Positions 34,580 to 45,772 of a stretch of 64,000 nucleotides of DNA are shown piece by piece. Every line of letters starts with the position of its first letter. Position 1 is the first letter of the stretch. This DNA comes from Henckelia pumila (lineage: Eukaryota; Streptophyta; Magnoliopsida; Lamiales; Gesneriaceae), in the NCBI RefSeq assembly GCF_033568475.1, contig NC_133120.1, positions 80,576,151-80,640,150 of the forward strand. The letters run 5' to 3'. The position numbers were made by a program, and so were the translations under genes. A model generated the notes under the pieces. It did no database searches and had not been told where the DNA came from. It saw only the letters and a list, made by a program, of their open reading frames with translations.

Positions 34580-37500
34580 ATGAAGCGGCGGAGAGAGGCG
34601 GAGGTGGTGGCGTCGGAGATTAGGTCCGCCATCGAGCAGCTGTCCCAGATGGAGGTTCACCGCAGAACCGCCTCGGGCACCTCCGGATCCGCCGGAGGGG
34701 TCGACGGGGATCAACTCACCGCCACCGCTCAAGTTCCCATCAAGCCTTTTCTTTCCCTTTGCAATCTGCTGATTCAAGTTCTTGGTTAATTAATTGCCCT
34801 CTACTCTTTCTGATCTCTTTTTGTTCGATACGAAATTATATATTTGATATGTACGTACGAGGATTCCATTTCTGTTTTGATATCTTGCAAAGTAATTGTT
34901 TTGCAGATAAGATAGGGCCAACAATGGCCGTTTTGAGACTCGACATTCATCAGAATATACAGGTATATAAACAGCTTAGATCGAGAACATATATGATACC
35001 GTTAGTTGTTACGGCATATATAGCATGTGAAAACCCGAAGCTGTTACTTTTGGATGGGCATTAGGTAACCCTCGAGATAAATGCAATATCATTTAAATCA
35101 TGAAAGCTAGATAAATCGCACAATGCTCCAACTCAGACACTGAAAAAGCACAAAGCCCTCAATTTTATGATCATATGTATGGTAAACATGTTTTTTTGTA
35201 AAAAAAGCCAGGCACTAAATTTAATGTTTTAACATTTTTATTTTTAATGAAATGTTCAATTTAGACATGCATGTGCATTTTTATTATTTTTAATAATAAA
35301 TTGCAATATTATTTTTCCTGGGTAAAAGTGTGCGTCGTATACCACTCCATCGCTGAGGAACAGACAAAACCAACAATTTGACTTTAGCTCAATACGATAG
35401 TTGATTTTGGATATCCTATATTACATAAGGAGAATTGCTCTCTTTTTTTGTTTTTGTTCATGATGTTCGTTCAAATATCTCACTGAAAAAAATATGTGGA
35501 TCTCATGAGTATATCACTTGTTTTTTTTTTTTGGTTATTTTTTAGCAAAATGTTCACACGAATATTTTGAAAAAAAATGTGAAAATATTTCTCTGATATA
35601 GTAGAGTCTTCGATTAATATTGTGCTTTTACTTTTTCGTCCATTGTCTTAATGTATTCCTCAAGTCAACGAGCCAGCTAGTATGCTCACGCATACATGCA
35701 CTCCCTAATTAAACTCCACTTAAGATAAGCTTAAATATGCATATAGAAGTCATTAAAGTCAAGTTGGAGGCCTATCCAAAATGTCATGGGTGTTTCTGTC
35801 ATTTTACTGAAAATTTATTAGATTAATTTTCTTGTTTTTATTTACTAATTTTATTATTCGTGCCAGTTCCGTGTATATATCCAATGCGTTAATTAATTAA
35901 TGGTTGCTTTAATAAATTAATTAATTATAGAGATTAGAGAAGTTCCATGACTCCGACCCTTCGACATATTGGGATGTGGTGGAGATTTTAAAGAAAGAGG
36001 TCGGCGAAGGCAAGGCAAAAGTGGGTCCCACTTGTTGTAAAGCCTTTGTTTGGCTTACTAGGTAATAAATTCTTTTTTTGTTCTTTACTAGGTTGGTTCA
36101 CTTTATTAATTGCTCGAATAATAATAATAATAAACAACTACTTTGATTCCCACAAGTTTTCGTCCGGCTAAATTGTATTTTTTGTCATATATATTTCTAT
36201 ATTTTAGATTTTGTTTATGTAGCCAAATTTCACTTTTATTCTATTTTTTTAATGTTTTTAGTCGATTTTTCCACGTTGATTTGACAATAACAAGATGATG
36301 ACTTGTGCAATACCATATTAATAATCGATAAAAAGATATAGAATTTTCGAAAACCAAAAGATACAAAACTAAGACAGAAATTTGATAACGTGAAAGACAA
36401 AAACCAATTTTTTTTTTTTTTTTTTGCAATTTTTCCCTTTTTAATATTTATTCTTAGTTTCAAAAAAAAAAAAAAATTATTCTTATGTCTCCTTCTTTTG
36501 AACTAATATATTTTCCTCTATATTTTTACCGCTGGGGAAGAATATTTTGAAAATATTTTTTTTTCTAATTTCTCAAACTATTAGCTAATCTAAATTGTTT
36601 GGAAAAAAAAAATCAATCAATCAAATTTATTCTTTTTTATTTTCCCAGAAACCTTTTAAATCGATAAAGTTGTTGAGATTATTTGTTTTATTTTTGAGTA
36701 ACTATTTTTTATGAAATTATTTTAATATGTACTGTACATAACTTGTCTAATGAAATTATTTTTTGGCTACAGAAAATAAAAAATACAGATTCGAGGAGAT
36801 AAAAGTCAAATTTAATTTGAATAATAAATAGAAATTGAATATTTAATTCTCATGTAATTGTCAACTTTCTTGTTTTCAGGTCTCTTGATTTCACCGTAGC
36901 TTTGTTAGAATTGATAGTAAAAGACAGTGGTAGGCCGATGCAGCAAGCAGTGGAAGAGTCATATAACAAGACTTTGAAGCCTTGGCATGGATGGATTTCT
37001 TCTGCAGCATATAAAGTACTATTTTAAAATCTTCTTTTTAAAAACTAAAAATAGAAAAAGTAGTCCACACGGGCATAAGCGAGTTGGTAAGGCCTAAGGT
37101 GATGTGGGAAGAAATTTTCCAGCGTTGCGGGTTCGATCCTCGTATGAAACATATTCTATGCTGAAATATTGTGGGGTATGCTATGGGGGTTGGTCATGTT
37201 GCTCCCTCCCCCACGTCCCTGCCGTTCGTGCACGTCCCTCGATTTGCCAATGAGCCTCTGACTCATGTGGGGTGGAATCCCCTACGAGATTGTTAATAGT
37301 TCTCCATGAAAAAATTATCTATTAAATCAACCTGTTTTTTAATTTTGAACACATGTATCTCTGAAAGATATAGAGACAATGATTTTTGCTCAAGATCTGA
37401 AAACTAAGGAGTTAACAGATAATTTTCAGGAGTTTCAATAATCTCGGGATTTCATGGGTTAATGTATGCAATAAGCCAAAAAAAAAAAAGGTTGATTGAA

Positions 37501-37961
37501 ACTTTAGCTAAAAGTAATAAAATAAAATAATTGACATTTTATTCATTTTGATTTTAAAACTTTTATTTATATATTTATGTTTTGCAGGTAGCTCTAAAAT
37601 TGGTGCCTGATATCCAAACATTTACATGTGTTCTCAAGGCCAGTGATCAAGACTCTGACATGCTCAAGGAAGAAATGCAAAAGATGATTTCCTTGCTCAT
37701 CCCTGTGATCCACCAAAACCAAGACATTATGGTATGTAATATTTTTGTTATCCAGTGATGAATAATTTCATACTTCAATTAAAATTACTCATCCCAGAAT
37801 TTTGGGAGGCGAAAACATACTATTTTTCGAAAAGTTGAGCATAAAATTCAGATTTTAGATCCGTCATGATCAAGTTCAGTTGCTGATTTACCTTCTTTTT
37901 CTTTGCGCGTCCTATGTAAATGCAGAGAACATATGGGTTGGATAAGTGGAAGGGTACATAG
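34580..37961 (+). CDS. GLTP3: Glycolipid transfer protein domain protein (GLTP3/ACD11-like)
   Basis: Six exons: 34580-34784, 34907-34962, 35931-36061, 36880-37015, 37588-37731, 37926-37961, giving 235 residues. After a Lys/Arg-rich start (MKRRREAE) and a low-complexity stretch, the GLTP fold covers about residues 55-235: PFLSLCNLLIQVLDKIGPTM, Asp81 and Asn85 in DIHQN, Trp128 in VWLTR and His167 in KPWHGW, the positions that bind the lipid head group in this family. Such proteins move sphingolipids between membranes in the cytosol. The ACD11 branch prefers ceramide-1-phosphate and affects cell death; which lipid this one prefers cannot be read here. It is convergent with the GH9 gene, with only ~340 bp between the two stop codons. 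Confidence 0.88.
37069..37310 (+). mobile_element. tRNA-derived SINE in intron 4 of the GLTP gene
   Basis: The left part carries a Pol III box A (TAAGCGAGTTGGTAAGG, 37076-37092) and box B (GGTTCGATCCT, 37130-37140) at tRNA-like spacing. A non-tRNA body follows, with CCCTCCCCCACGTCCC and CCCCTACGAGA. No clear target duplication or tail; ends approximate. Confidence 0.65.
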
Positions 37962-38303
37962 AGGAGACATCTGAGGCCAAAAAAAAAAAATCATGAAGTT
38001 CAATTTTGCTGGTGCAATGTCATATAATATGTCTTATAGCCATTATTTTAGGGTGCTACTCTTATGTAGAACCAACCATATGTTGTACAGTAGGATGTGT
38101 TGTCCTTTTCGTCGAATACTAGCTCGAATTTTCATGATTGTTTTTATGTACACCTATCACATGATTTAACACCTGATGGATCATGTAATGTTCTATGAAA
38201 CTGCTGTACGAATATTTCAGTTATTGCATTAAGATTGCAAGAAGCTGATAGATCTTGTAAAGTTTCTTTCAATAGACGTTTATAGTACTAGTTGGGTTGG
38301 AAT

Positions 38304-40651
38304 TTAATGAACATGTTGAAAGATTCCCATTTTGTCTATGCCTAAATTATGGCCATCAGAATCAGCAGAACCGGCGAGATCTGGATCAAGAAGCGCGACC
38401 AGGGCCGCCACTAAACCAGCATTGCTTGTTATGCTCGGCTCTGTGAACCACGGCTTGGCTCTATCGTCATAAAAAGCATCCTTTTTATCCGGCCCTGCTA
38501 CAATTGCTCCAGAAAGGATATTGGGATTTTTGTCTTTCGATTTCAAGAAGCCATTTCCTTCCGAGCATGAGTGTTGTTTTCCATCCGGAGGAATCGATGC
38601 AGCCCTGTGGTGAACATGTAACGGGTAACGGTCCCCGTACCCTACCATGTAGCTCATCTTCATTGGGTTATCTCCAAGTATATAATTCACCTGAAAACAG
38701 CAGAATTTTTCGTGAATTAGCCGAAGAATCGAATAATCGAGCACCTTGATTCCTTAACAATCATGTGTCCGAGTACCTGAGACATGGAGAAATCTCGCAA
38801 CATTTGAACTGAAAAGATTGCAGTATTGCAACTGCCACCAGTTCTGCTCAGCAGTTCAAGATAGTCACTGTATAATTTGCTGAGAAAAGATGCAGTGGCA
38901 GCATATTGGAGAGGGGTGTCAGTATCTGGTATTAGGAGAACTAGTCCACCTAAAAATTTAGAGAAAAAATTTTGTCACACAAATATACAATGAAATCAAC
39001 GAACTTAACGATTATTTTTCATTAAATTTACCGTTGGTTGCACTTAAATTTTGATTAGAAAGATATGAACACATGAGCAAATCTGTTCTGTTTGTGGCCA
39101 ATGCATCTTCATATGGATAGCCAAGATCAATGAAATATCTGATTCTTGTCATCAAGACCTGCAAATGTGAGTTACAATGATCTGTTGCAAGATCAACGAT
39201 TCCGTCCAAATCGCCAAGACATGAAACTCAAAAACTATAGAAGATTTACCGCATTTGCTGTGAATTTGTTGTTCCAATAGAACACTGCTTTTTCCGAAGC
39301 CATTTCTTCCATCTCCGCTGCATCGAACTTATCAGTTGAGTATTTTAGATAACTGCTGTTCCCTGTGGCGAAAAACAACCATGTCCCTCCCCAAACTAAC
39401 TCGTCTACATAAGTCGTCGAGTTGTAGAAATCGCGTGCTAGACCGCCACAAGCACCATCTTGGGTGTACTTTCCAGGCTTGTGAGACTGATCCTGCCTTG
39501 TTGCTAAGTTAAACAGCTTTTCCGCCGCCTCAACTAATTTTGCTGAATATTCTTTCTCGCCCACGAGAACTAGCGATGCAGCCGACAGTGCTGAGACTAT
39601 CTCTCCGGCTAAATCTGCCGCTGTATCATCACATACAGAAACATGCCTAGTATACTTCATGTCCTCGGGTTTTTGCCAGCAAGATATGTCATTTTCTTGA
39701 CCCGAACTTCCATCATTTCCACCTACCTTTAAGTTAGAACATAAATATGTATAATTTTTTCATGCAGATATACCTAACAAAAAGATTACCAAAAGGGTTT
39801 TCAAATTCTTGACCTGAGAATACAAAACAGCTGAAGCTTGATTTGTAGCTGGTGGAATGAAGACTTTGAGCAAGTAATCGGTTCCCCATTTGATAATGTC
39901 TTTTATATGATCAAGCTCTCCAAGATCAGCATACTTTTGCCGATACTCAATCACTGTCCAGCTCAGTAAAGTAACTGTATAAGCTGTAGAAAAGCTAAAC
40001 TTTATGTTATTTCCTGAATCATAGTATCCTCCGACAAGATCAGCATCAGTTTCCCCATCTTTTCCATCATTCAAACCGGAATCTCCTCGAAAATTTATCG
40101 TACTGTTCCCTGGGAAATGTCCCGCTGCCATGAACAAAAAAATATGGTTAAAAACAAAGAATCAGTGAAGAAGCACACACAATTATGGACTAAATTCCAA
40201 AAGGGATGTTAGAAAACATGCCGAGGCTAAAACTACGATGACCATTTAGACACAGAAATTGAAAAGTTTCCAAAGAATTACATTTCTGAGCATCGAAAAA
40301 CAGAAGGGCTTGCTTCAGAGCAACCGACAGGTTCTTGGGACCGCCATTATCTTCATTCTTGTGTGTCAAGAAATGCAACAGCAGAACCAAAACAGGAACG
40401 AAAACAACCGCGAAAATCGTCGTGTAAACGCAACGCTTGAAGAACGCTCTGTCACCGATGGTTAGATTGAAATCCACGGATTTAGAGAAACGAGAAGGCA
40501 GAGTATCGAACCCGTCCACTGATCGAGGGAGAAAATGGAAGTCGAGTTCTGTGGAGTTCCAGCGGCTGGAAGGAGGGATTAGCCTGCCTGATTCAGATGC
40601 TGAGTGCACAAATCTGCCGGAGTGGAATTCGGTCTCGGAGCTTTCGGACAT
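38304..40651 (-). CDS. Membrane-anchored GH9 endo-1,4-beta-glucanase (KORRIGAN-like) with altered active site
   Basis: Six exons: 40282-40651, 39814-40124, 39250-39726, 39032-39158, 38777-38949, 38304-38690, giving 614 residues, the usual KORRIGAN length. It has a cytosolic N-terminus, a single membrane anchor at about residues 74-95 (CVYTTIFAVVFVPVLVLLL) and then the GH9 domain. KORRIGAN proteins trim beta-glucan chains during cellulose synthesis at the plasma membrane and Golgi. The conserved His region (HVHHRAAS, about 511-518) and the catalytic acid Glu570 (WFTEPS) are present. The GGYYDAGD motif reads GGYYDSGN (155-162), so the second Asp, the catalytic base in GH9, is Asn162. The C-terminal Pro-rich tail of KOR1 is missing. 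It may be a weakly active or inactive paralogue. Confidence 0.88.
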
Positions 40652-40975
40652 GGCGGATTTTTTTTTTTAACGTACGAATTGGGGTGAAGAAGGAAGTCCA
40701 AATGTATGATATAACTGCAATTCAACAGTCTTGGTTTTCTTTCTTTTTTTATTTTTTATTTTTTAGTTTTTTTTTTGGCTTTCAAAATCTTGTTGGAAGT
40801 TTCAACGAATTAACTGTCATAACGGTCATTCCAAAGCATGCATTTTTGTCTGTCATAAATAACTTACAAGAGCACTCTGTTACGGAAAATTTCCTTTATT
40901 TTAAAAAATGCAAGTCTTATTCCAAAACAGTAAATAATTTTTTTAATGTATTTAAACGGTTATTTCTTTGAAAAA

Positions 40976-41440
40976 TGTGTTTTGTGAGACGATCTCACGG
41001 ATGTTTATCTTTAAAACTAAACAATCACGTCCATAGTTATGATACAAAATAATATTTTGACATAAAAATGAAAAAAGTTACAATTTTGCCTCATTATGAT
41101 TTAGGTCCTCTATATTTTTCATATTTTAGTTTTAGTCCTACATATTTCATTTTTTAACCATTTTAGTTCTTTTTCATCGAAACTACTAATGTACCCTTAA
41201 ACATGTTACCAGCATTGCAAAAATGTCATATCAGTGTCATATCAGAAAAAGGACTACAATTTTTTTAAAAAAAGATAGCGGACGATAACTGAAATCTGAT
41301 AACATAGAGGATCTAAAATTGTAATAAGAGAAACTTATGGGATCAAAAAAACAATTTTTTTTTTAAAAAAATATTTTTTTATGGGTGACCTAAATAGGAT
41401 ATTTGACTCATAAAATTAAACCTTCTCACGTGAGTTTTGG
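40976..41440. repeat. Possible miniature inverted-repeat transposon
   Basis: Begins TTTGTGAGACGATCTCACGG and ends near TTCTCACGTGAGTTTTGG. Between lie remnants of a family with CATAAAA and GGGTGACCTAAATA motifs, also seen in pieces near 29870-30045, 32640-32700 and 34013-34265. Ends approximate. Confidence 0.3.
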
Positions 41441-42168
41441 TATAACTCTGGTTATATATAATCTAATCGAAAATAACCATTAATTTATACCTAAAGTAGA
41501 GGGGTAAAAAAACTTAATGATTTTGTGGGGTTAAAATGTTTAATTTTACAAACTGACGATAAAACGTGAACAAATTAAAATTTGAGATACAAATTAAAGT
41601 CTTTTATTGTTTTATATTATTTCTACAAATATATAATATACCGTCTAGTGATTAAATTTATATTATTTTATAGAATAAATCTATTATTTTGATTCTAGTA
41701 GTTTATAAAGAATTTTTTTACAAAAATGTTAATGATAAATTAATTTTAAGATAATAATTAGTCTTTATATTTCCTTTCCTTGGATAGTACTTAACTTATA
41801 AAAAAAGGTAAGAAACTTGTGATAAAAACAAGAATGAAATCTTAAAAAATTGGAAATAATATGTAGATATATTTATAAGAGAAATAAACGTTAATAGTAT
41901 TAATTTTAATTTTTGTGTAATTTTATATCTATGGAAATTGACAAATTTAAATATAATTTTTTGAGGAGCTAATCTTTGGAAATCTAATTTCAGAATTGAA
42001 AGTCATTAACAACCTTACTTGAGAAAACTGAACATTAATTAACAAAATATTATTAATATTGTTGACTAATACAACAAAAAATAAAATCAGTGCATGGAGA
42101 GCGTAAATATTATTCCCCTGGAAAGTGATAATTTTTTCATATATATTTCAGTCAAAATATTCGAGTGT

Positions 42169-42178
42169 CTATATATAG
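42169..42178 (+). promoter_or_regulatory. TATA box of the carboxypeptidase-like gene
   Basis: CTATATATAG about 150 bp before the start codon at 42332, fitting a leader of roughly 120-130 nt. Confidence 0.6.
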
Positions 42179-42331
42179 AAGATTCACACGTCCAAAGCAA
42201 TCCCAACAATCCCGTACCATTTTCTCAACAGAATTCGAGATTTATAGCGACGCAAAGTCTTTCCTTTCATTCGTTTGTATATTCACTAGTCAAGGGAATC
42301 AATAATCCTTAATTAATCTACTTTTTCTAAG

Positions 42332-44837
42332 ATGGGATTGTGGTGGAATTGCACCACCGCATTGGCGGTGGCGGTGGTGATGGGATTTCTATTTCATGGT
42401 TGTTTCGCCTTTCCGGCGGAGGATCTGGTGGCGATGTTGCCCGGTCAGCCGGTGGTGAAGTTCAGGCAATATGCAGGCTATGTAGATGTGGATTTGAAGA
42501 ATGGGAGAAGTTTGTTTTACTACTTTGCGGAAGCTCAGGATGATCCTCAACACAAGCCTCTCACTCTTTGGCTCAATGGAGGTCATTTTTCAAACCTTAA
42601 TTTTCTTGCTCAATATATATTTCATGTTTTTCTTTAGTTTTCACTTTCATCTTAACTATGAAAAATGTGTGGCATTTGTGTTTTGGTGGTATTTTCAGGC
42701 CCGGGTTGTTCATCCATCGGAGGAGGAGCCTTCACAGAACTAGGCCCTTTCTTTCCCACAGGGGACGGCCGAGGCCTTCGGATAAATTCCAAGTCTTGGA
42801 ATAAAGGTGAATACCATCCTTTTTTCTAATCAGTCTCCTTTTTCTTACAAGTTTTCATCCTTCCTATGTAGCATCAAATCTTCTGTTTGTGGAGTCTCCT
42901 GCCGGCGTTGGATGGTCGTATTCAAACACGAGCTCGGACTACTCCTGTGGCGATGCATCCACAGGTAAATGTCTGCTGCAAAAGAGAGCACGCGCGCAAA
43001 CACTATACATGCCTGCACGTTGTAGGATTTCGTGTTTACTATTGATAGTTGTCTGTTTGAGGGAATGAAATTCCTATTTTCTTGATTTTATGGCAGCTGC
43101 GGATATGCGCGCTTTCATGCTGGGATGGTACAAGAAGTTTCCAACGTTTAAAACCCGAGATTTGTTCCTCACTGGAGAAAGTTATGCTGGTACAAAGAAT
43201 TAGAGTTTTGTAGACATTTTAGCCCATATTTTGAGAATGAATGCATATCTCTGTTTTTCTGCACAGGGCATTACATTCCTCAACTAGCCGTCGCCCTTCT
43301 CGACTACAACGAGAAGTCTACCGAGTACAAGTTCCCCATTAAAGGCGTTGCAGTAAGAAATCACATCTCGATCTGAATGCCATTTTAGTACAAAACCTTT
43401 TAAGTGTTGAGAATTATGAAACTTTTTTCCAGATTGGCAATCCACTTCTTAAACTTGATGTTGATATATCATCAACATACGAATTCCTCTGGTCACATGG
43501 ATTGATCTCTGATGAAACCAGCCTAACCGTCACAAACGCCTGTAATTTTGAAGACTACACATTCGATGGTTCGCACAATGTATCCGATTCCTGCAACATT
43601 GCCATATACAACGCCTACGAGTCTGTCAGCGAGTATACAGACAACTATGATGTCATTCTTGATGTGTGCTATCCATCTATTGTAGAGTAAGAACTACGGC
43701 TGCGAAAAATGGTAACTTCATCTCATATTTTGGTTAAAAGTTTACTCTAGGGGTTGACGAATCCATGGACGAATAACGGGTTGTGCCATTTCTAGGCTAC
43801 AAAGATTAGTGTTGGAGTAGATGTGTGCTTGAGCTATGAAAGGCGTTTCTACCTCAACCTTCCTGAAGTCCAGAAGGCTCTACACGCGAATCGAACCAAT
43901 TTACCGTATGGATGGTCTATGTGCAGTGAGTAAGTTCACTAAAACCTCAAAGATCAAGTCTTTTCTCAGCATTACATAGACTATAGAAATTTTAGTCATA
44001 ACAGCCACTGTATGAACTTAAATCATTACTTTTTCTTTTTTTTTCTGGGAAGCATTCTGAGTTACCATTACGAAGATGGGAACATCAACATGCTACCTTT
44101 GCTCAAGAGGATCATTCAGAATCAGATTCCAGTTTGGGTTTACAGGTAATAAAAATCATCCATTCACGCGAAAACGTAACGACGTCATTTTCCATAAATC
44201 AATCATCATGTCACAGAACAAAGAATAATTTGTCACAAATTTCCAACTTTCAGTGGAGATCAAGATTCGGTTGTCTCTTTAATTGGCTCCCGGACGCTGG
44301 TACGTGAACTCGCAGATGATCTTCAGTTCAAGGTTACAGTCCCATACGGCGCGTGGTTCCATCAAAAACAGGTAAACATCTCACACCTTCTCATATGTAT
44401 AGTGCTAAAGGATAAAAAAAAAGTATGTAATGTAAGAGAACTGAACAGCTCGATCAAGTGCAACAACTCGAAAAAGGTATATACGGACAAAGCTCGGGCT
44501 TGTGTCCAGTACAGCCATTCTTTCACTTCTTGAATGCTACTTAGATTACCATACATGTCAACTAAATAACCACACATATCACCCTTTTTCACAATCAATC
44601 TTAAAAGGATCCCTACAAATGAGTCGTTTCCAGCCTTTTGATCTCGAAAACGACCTATTGTATTCGCAGGTGGGAGGTTGGGCAACTGAATATGGAAATT
44701 TGTTGACATTTGCGACGGTAAGAGGAGCAGCACACATGGTACCATACGCGCAGCCTTCAAGGGCTCTGCATCTCTTCAGTTCGTTCGTGCGCGGCCGGAG
44801 ATTGCCTAACAACACACGTCCTTCTATTGATGATTAA
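42332..44837 (+). CDS. Serine carboxypeptidase-like (SCPL42-type), interrupted by an in-frame stop; possible pseudogene
   Basis: Ten exons: 42332-42581, 42699-42806, 42872-42964, 43097-43189, 43267-43352, 43433-43711, 43796-43929, 44053-44145, 44254-44371, 44670-44837. All splice sites keep frame, for 474 codons. The first ~27 residues form a signal peptide, so the protein should be secreted or vacuolar. S10 family signatures are present: LNGGPGCSS, GESYAG (Ser179), SGDQDS (about 380-384) and RGAAHM (His440). Class II SCPLs are peptidases or acyltransferases. Codon 296 (43688-43690) is TAA in exon 6, where related proteins as I recall read IVEQELRLRKM, so CAA probably became TAA. As read, the product would stop at 295 residues and lose the Asp and His of the triad. 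The same change makes a GTAAGA donor-like site, but its use would shift the frame. Confidence 0.85.
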
Positions 44838-45772
44838 TGAATCAATCTCACAGATTGGATTCAGTATTTTCTCTTATGTTAGTTATTTTCTTGTAGTTGG
44901 GGCATTAGATTAACTCACTCAAGTAGAAAACTAGCCGTGGAATTTGAAAATCTCCACGAGATATGAGCTTCTTTTTTTTTTACTAGTCAAGTACGTATTA
45001 ATTGTATGAGCTTCTTTAGTTGAGTAATCTAATATTTTGATTCATTTTAAATGTTAGCAAACTTACGCATGAAATATAAAATTCAATTAAATTTGAACCT
45101 TTTCATCTTTACGTAGGATTTTCATGTCGATTACGATTAGTAATACTAATGTATAATAAATAAATAATAGAAGATGGATATTTAATTTTTTATCCACTAT
45201 AATTATTTTACTTTAAACAATAAAATTATAATCGAAATTGGCCCAATGACACAATCTCTCCACTATATGAGAGAGAGGTTATGGTTCCAGATCTTGAATT
45301 TTTATTTATTTATTTTTTTTAGAAAAAGAAAATAAAAACTCTTTCCATTTTAATAATTTTTATTATATTATAATTGATAAACCCATTAGATTAACTAACT
45401 TTGGTCATTTTAATATATTTCCAAATTTATTCTTATAATTCTTTCAAATATATTCAATATTAAAAGGTAAAAATGTAATTTAGGATTAAAAAACTCCCAC
45501 ATCTTATCCCCACTATCCCACTATCTTAATTTTTAATTATTATTTTTATAAAATTATATTATGTCAACATGCAATGCATGTGCTTAGTGTACTAGTAATA
45601 ATAAAAACCGAATGTGCCAAAACAATTAGGGCTTGCTTCTTTCTTAATTTAAAAATTTATAAATAAATAAATTTAAAACAAAACAAAAAAGCGCGTTTAA
45701 ATATTTAAGACTTAAATTTCATTACAGTTAACACGACTTTTACATATGTAGTGCTGCTTAATCGGGCCCAAT
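44838..45772. other. Intergenic between convergent SCPL and PIN6 genes
   Basis: AT-rich 3' regions of two convergent genes, with a probable Helitron ending at 45595. No other feature seen. Confidence 0.5.
45145..45595 (+). mobile_element. Probable small Helitron (5' end uncertain)
   Basis: The 3' end has a near-perfect hairpin ACATGCA-ATGCATGT (45568-45582), then about ten bases and CTAG followed by T (45592-45596). The 5' terminus could not be fixed; 45145 is an estimate from an AT-rich TACTAATGTATAATAAA stretch. Confidence 0.4.

Larger units (their letters stand above)
40652..42331. other. Divergent intergenic region
   Basis: Promoter region shared by the - strand GH9 gene and the + strand carboxypeptidase-like gene. 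Mostly AT-rich. It includes a probable miniature transposon at about 40976-41440. Confidence 0.5.
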
